Below, piece after piece: positions 62,894 to 64,000 of a DNA stretch of 64,000 nucleotides. Below the pieces are notes generated by a model, which ran no database searches, was not told where the DNA came from, and saw only the letters and a program-made list of their open reading frames with translations. The stretch is from contig JAIXWY010000013.1 in the NCBI GenBank assembly GCA_027490995.1, positions 124,001-188,000 on the forward strand, written 5' to 3'. Each line of letters opens with the position of its first letter. Within the stretch, counting starts at the first letter, position 1. Source of the DNA: Opitutaceae bacterium. GTDB taxonomy: Bacteria; Verrucomicrobiota; Verrucomicrobiia; Opitutales; Opitutaceae. Both the position numbers and the translations under genes were made by a program.

Positions 62894-63448
62894 ATGTCTC
62901 AACACACCCTCTGCGCCGACATCTCGGCGACCCTCATTCCAGCCGGTAATGTAGTCACGCTGCCGGCGGGGACCTCCGTGTTCATCACCCAATCCTTGGG
63001 CGGCAATGTCACGGTGCGTACCGACCAAGGGCTTTTTCGCATCGCCGCAGAGGATGTCGGCGCCATCGCGGGCTACACGCCGGACGAGCGCGTGGCCCCG
63101 GGGGCGGAGGCGGCGCCTTTGGGCGATGCGGGGAGCTTCAGCGAAGAGAGGGTGTGGGAGGCGCTGCGGAGCTGCTTTGACCCCGAGATTCCGGTGAACA
63201 TCGTGGACTTGGGCTTGATCTACGACTTAGCGATCGAGCCGGGAGCCGCAGGCGGAAACCGTGTCGAGGTGAAGATGACCCTCACTGCCCAAGGCTGCGG
63301 CATGGGTCCGGTGATCGCCGAGGACGCCCGGAAGAAGATTGCCGCCCTCCCCGCCGTGGAGGAGGCCCGCGTGTTCATCGTTTGGGACCCGGTCTGGAGT
63401 CCGCGCATGATTTCGCCGGCCGGCCGCAAGGCCTTGGGCTTGGAGTGA
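62894..63448 (+). CDS. sufT: SufT/MIP18 (DUF59) iron-sulfur assembly protein
   Basis: The protein is 184 residues. The C-terminal MIP18/DUF59 domain has ERVWEALRSCFDPEIPVNIVDLGLIYDL and VKMTLTAQGCGMGPVIAEDARKKI, with the conserved Asp-Pro-Glu and Gly-Cys-Gly. The N-terminal 75 residues (VTLPAGTSVFITQSLGGNVTVRTDQG) are the extra domain that defines SufT among DUF59 proteins. It assists Fe-S cluster maturation. It lies ten bases after sppA, so the two are probably co-transcribed; other suf genes are not in the window. Confidence 0.92.
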   Translation: MSQHTLCADISATLIPAGNVVTLPAGTSVFITQSLGGNVTVRTDQGLFRIAAEDVGAIAGYTPDERVAPGAEAAPLGDAGSFSEERVWEALRSCFDPEIPVNIVDLGLIYDLAIEPGAAGGNRVEVKMTLTAQGCGMGPVIAEDARKKIAALPAVEEARVFIVWDPVWSPRMISPAGRKALGLE

Positions 63449-63509
63449 TCGCGCTTCGGCGCGAGGTTCGCGATGCCGAGGCGCACTCAGACCGCCTCTG
63501 GAGTCGCGC

Positions 63510-64000
63510 CTAGGCGGTTACCGTCTCCAGAGAACACCCATCGGCGCCGGCTTCGGGGGTCTCGCAGTTCGGTCGTGCGATCACGCCTGGATACGGTTCA
63601 TCGGCGAAGCTGACTTCCGCTCGGGCCAGCAGGTGGGTGTCGCAGACTGCGAATAGTTCCGCTTCGCCCTGGACCCGCCGCATCGCGTGCAGAAACGCAC
63701 CCTCGGGGTCCACTCCCTGACCCACGAAGTTCAGGTACTTCTTCATCTTGTTCACGTGCGCCCGTTCCGGGATGGCCGGATCCGAGGTCGCGCGGTAGAG
63801 ATGGTGGATGTAGGTGTGGACGTCTCCGAGGGTCACCCGAGTGACGGGTTGACCACCAAACGCCTCGCGGCACTGGCGGAAAATCCATGGGTTGCGGATG
63901 GCATGGCGTCCGATCATGACCCCTGCGGCGCCGGTCTCACGGACGATGCGGACGGCGGCCGACGCTGAGGTCACATTTCCATTTGCGAGGACCGGGCAGC
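63510..64000 (-). CDS. tRNA-dihydrouridine synthase, 5' end outside window
   Basis: The visible 163 codons are the C-terminal part of a Dus protein. From the edge the frame reads CPVLANGNVTSASAAVRIV, the FMN-phosphate-binding strand, then GAAGVMIGRHAIRNPWIFRQ, which is the signature GxMIGRxxxxNPWIF of Dus enzymes. The catalytic Cys lies upstream outside the window. It reduces uridines in tRNA D loops using FMN. A GTG at 63974 is inside the domain and is not the start. Which of the Dus subfamilies is not determinable from this part. Confidence 0.9.
   Translation of the reverse strand, partial: CPVLANGNVTSASAAVRIVRETGAAGVMIGRHAIRNPWIFRQCREAFGGQPVTRVTLGDVHTYIHHLYRATSDPAIPERAHVNKMKKYLNFVGQGVDPEGAFLHAMRRVQGEAELFAVCDTHLLARAEVSFADEPYPGVIARPNCETPEAGADGCSLETVTA

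Overview
The window is high-GC bacterial DNA that fits the family Opitutaceae (Verrucomicrobiota) or a close relative. The evidence is a planctomycete/verrucomicrobial-type DUF1549/DUF1553 cytochrome protein beside a DUF1501 protein, a secreted protein carrying the repeated C-terminal domain common in Opitutus proteins, an LL-diaminopimelate aminotransferase (the DAP route known from PVC bacteria), and a Gram-negative envelope gene set (BamA, OmpH/Skp, LpxD, Mla, TonB). The assignment is an inference from gene families, not from a marker gene.

Positions 1-22100 hold mostly catabolic and secreted functions: a ring-cleaving-dioxygenase-like protein with an MhqD-type hydrolase (cut by the window edge), a beta-helix protein, two different alkaline phosphatases, a sugar-kinase/UDP-hexose-epimerase pair resembling NahK and GalE, an M28 peptidase translationally coupled to an FAD oxidoreductase, a sulfatase, CstA, a thioredoxin, and the DUF1501 plus PSCyt/DUF1553 operon. 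A 136-bp element with 18-bp perfect inverted ends lies between the FAD oxidoreductase and the sulfatase.

Positions 22102-30244 are an integrated element of about 8.1 kb in the 3' half of a tRNA-Asn gene, bounded by 46-bp direct repeats. Its order is tyrosine integrase, leftward HTH regulator, a rightward overlapping operon of two AlpA/excisionase-like proteins, a PriCT-2/Toprim-like primase and a RecA-fold helicase, then a nested palindrome/repeat region, a Nu1/TerS-like protein, and one secreted cargo gene. This is the architecture of a phage-inducible chromosomal island (phage satellite), and it is the most interesting object in the window.

Positions 30199-45760 are mainly core genome: tRNA-Asn, rplY, pth, rpsF, ssb, rplI, dnaB, bamA, ompH, lpxD, prs, an HtrA protease, pyrE, an HTH-MBL protein, carA and kamA. 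Positions 45882-48484 contain a terminator, a TPP riboswitch and a TonB-dependent receptor, suggesting outer-membrane uptake of thiamin or a precursor. The rest carries a pRiA4b ORF-3-like protein with a membrane-anchored nuclease, a TonB-C protein, RecD2, an HAD phosphatase, a complete Mla-type lipid transport operon, dapL, a redoxin, a DapF homologue in which both catalytic cysteines are serine, SppA, SufT and a partial Dus.

Most function calls rest on motifs read by eye. Starts were moved inward where signal peptides, conserved N-termini, in-frame stops or gene overlaps indicated it.
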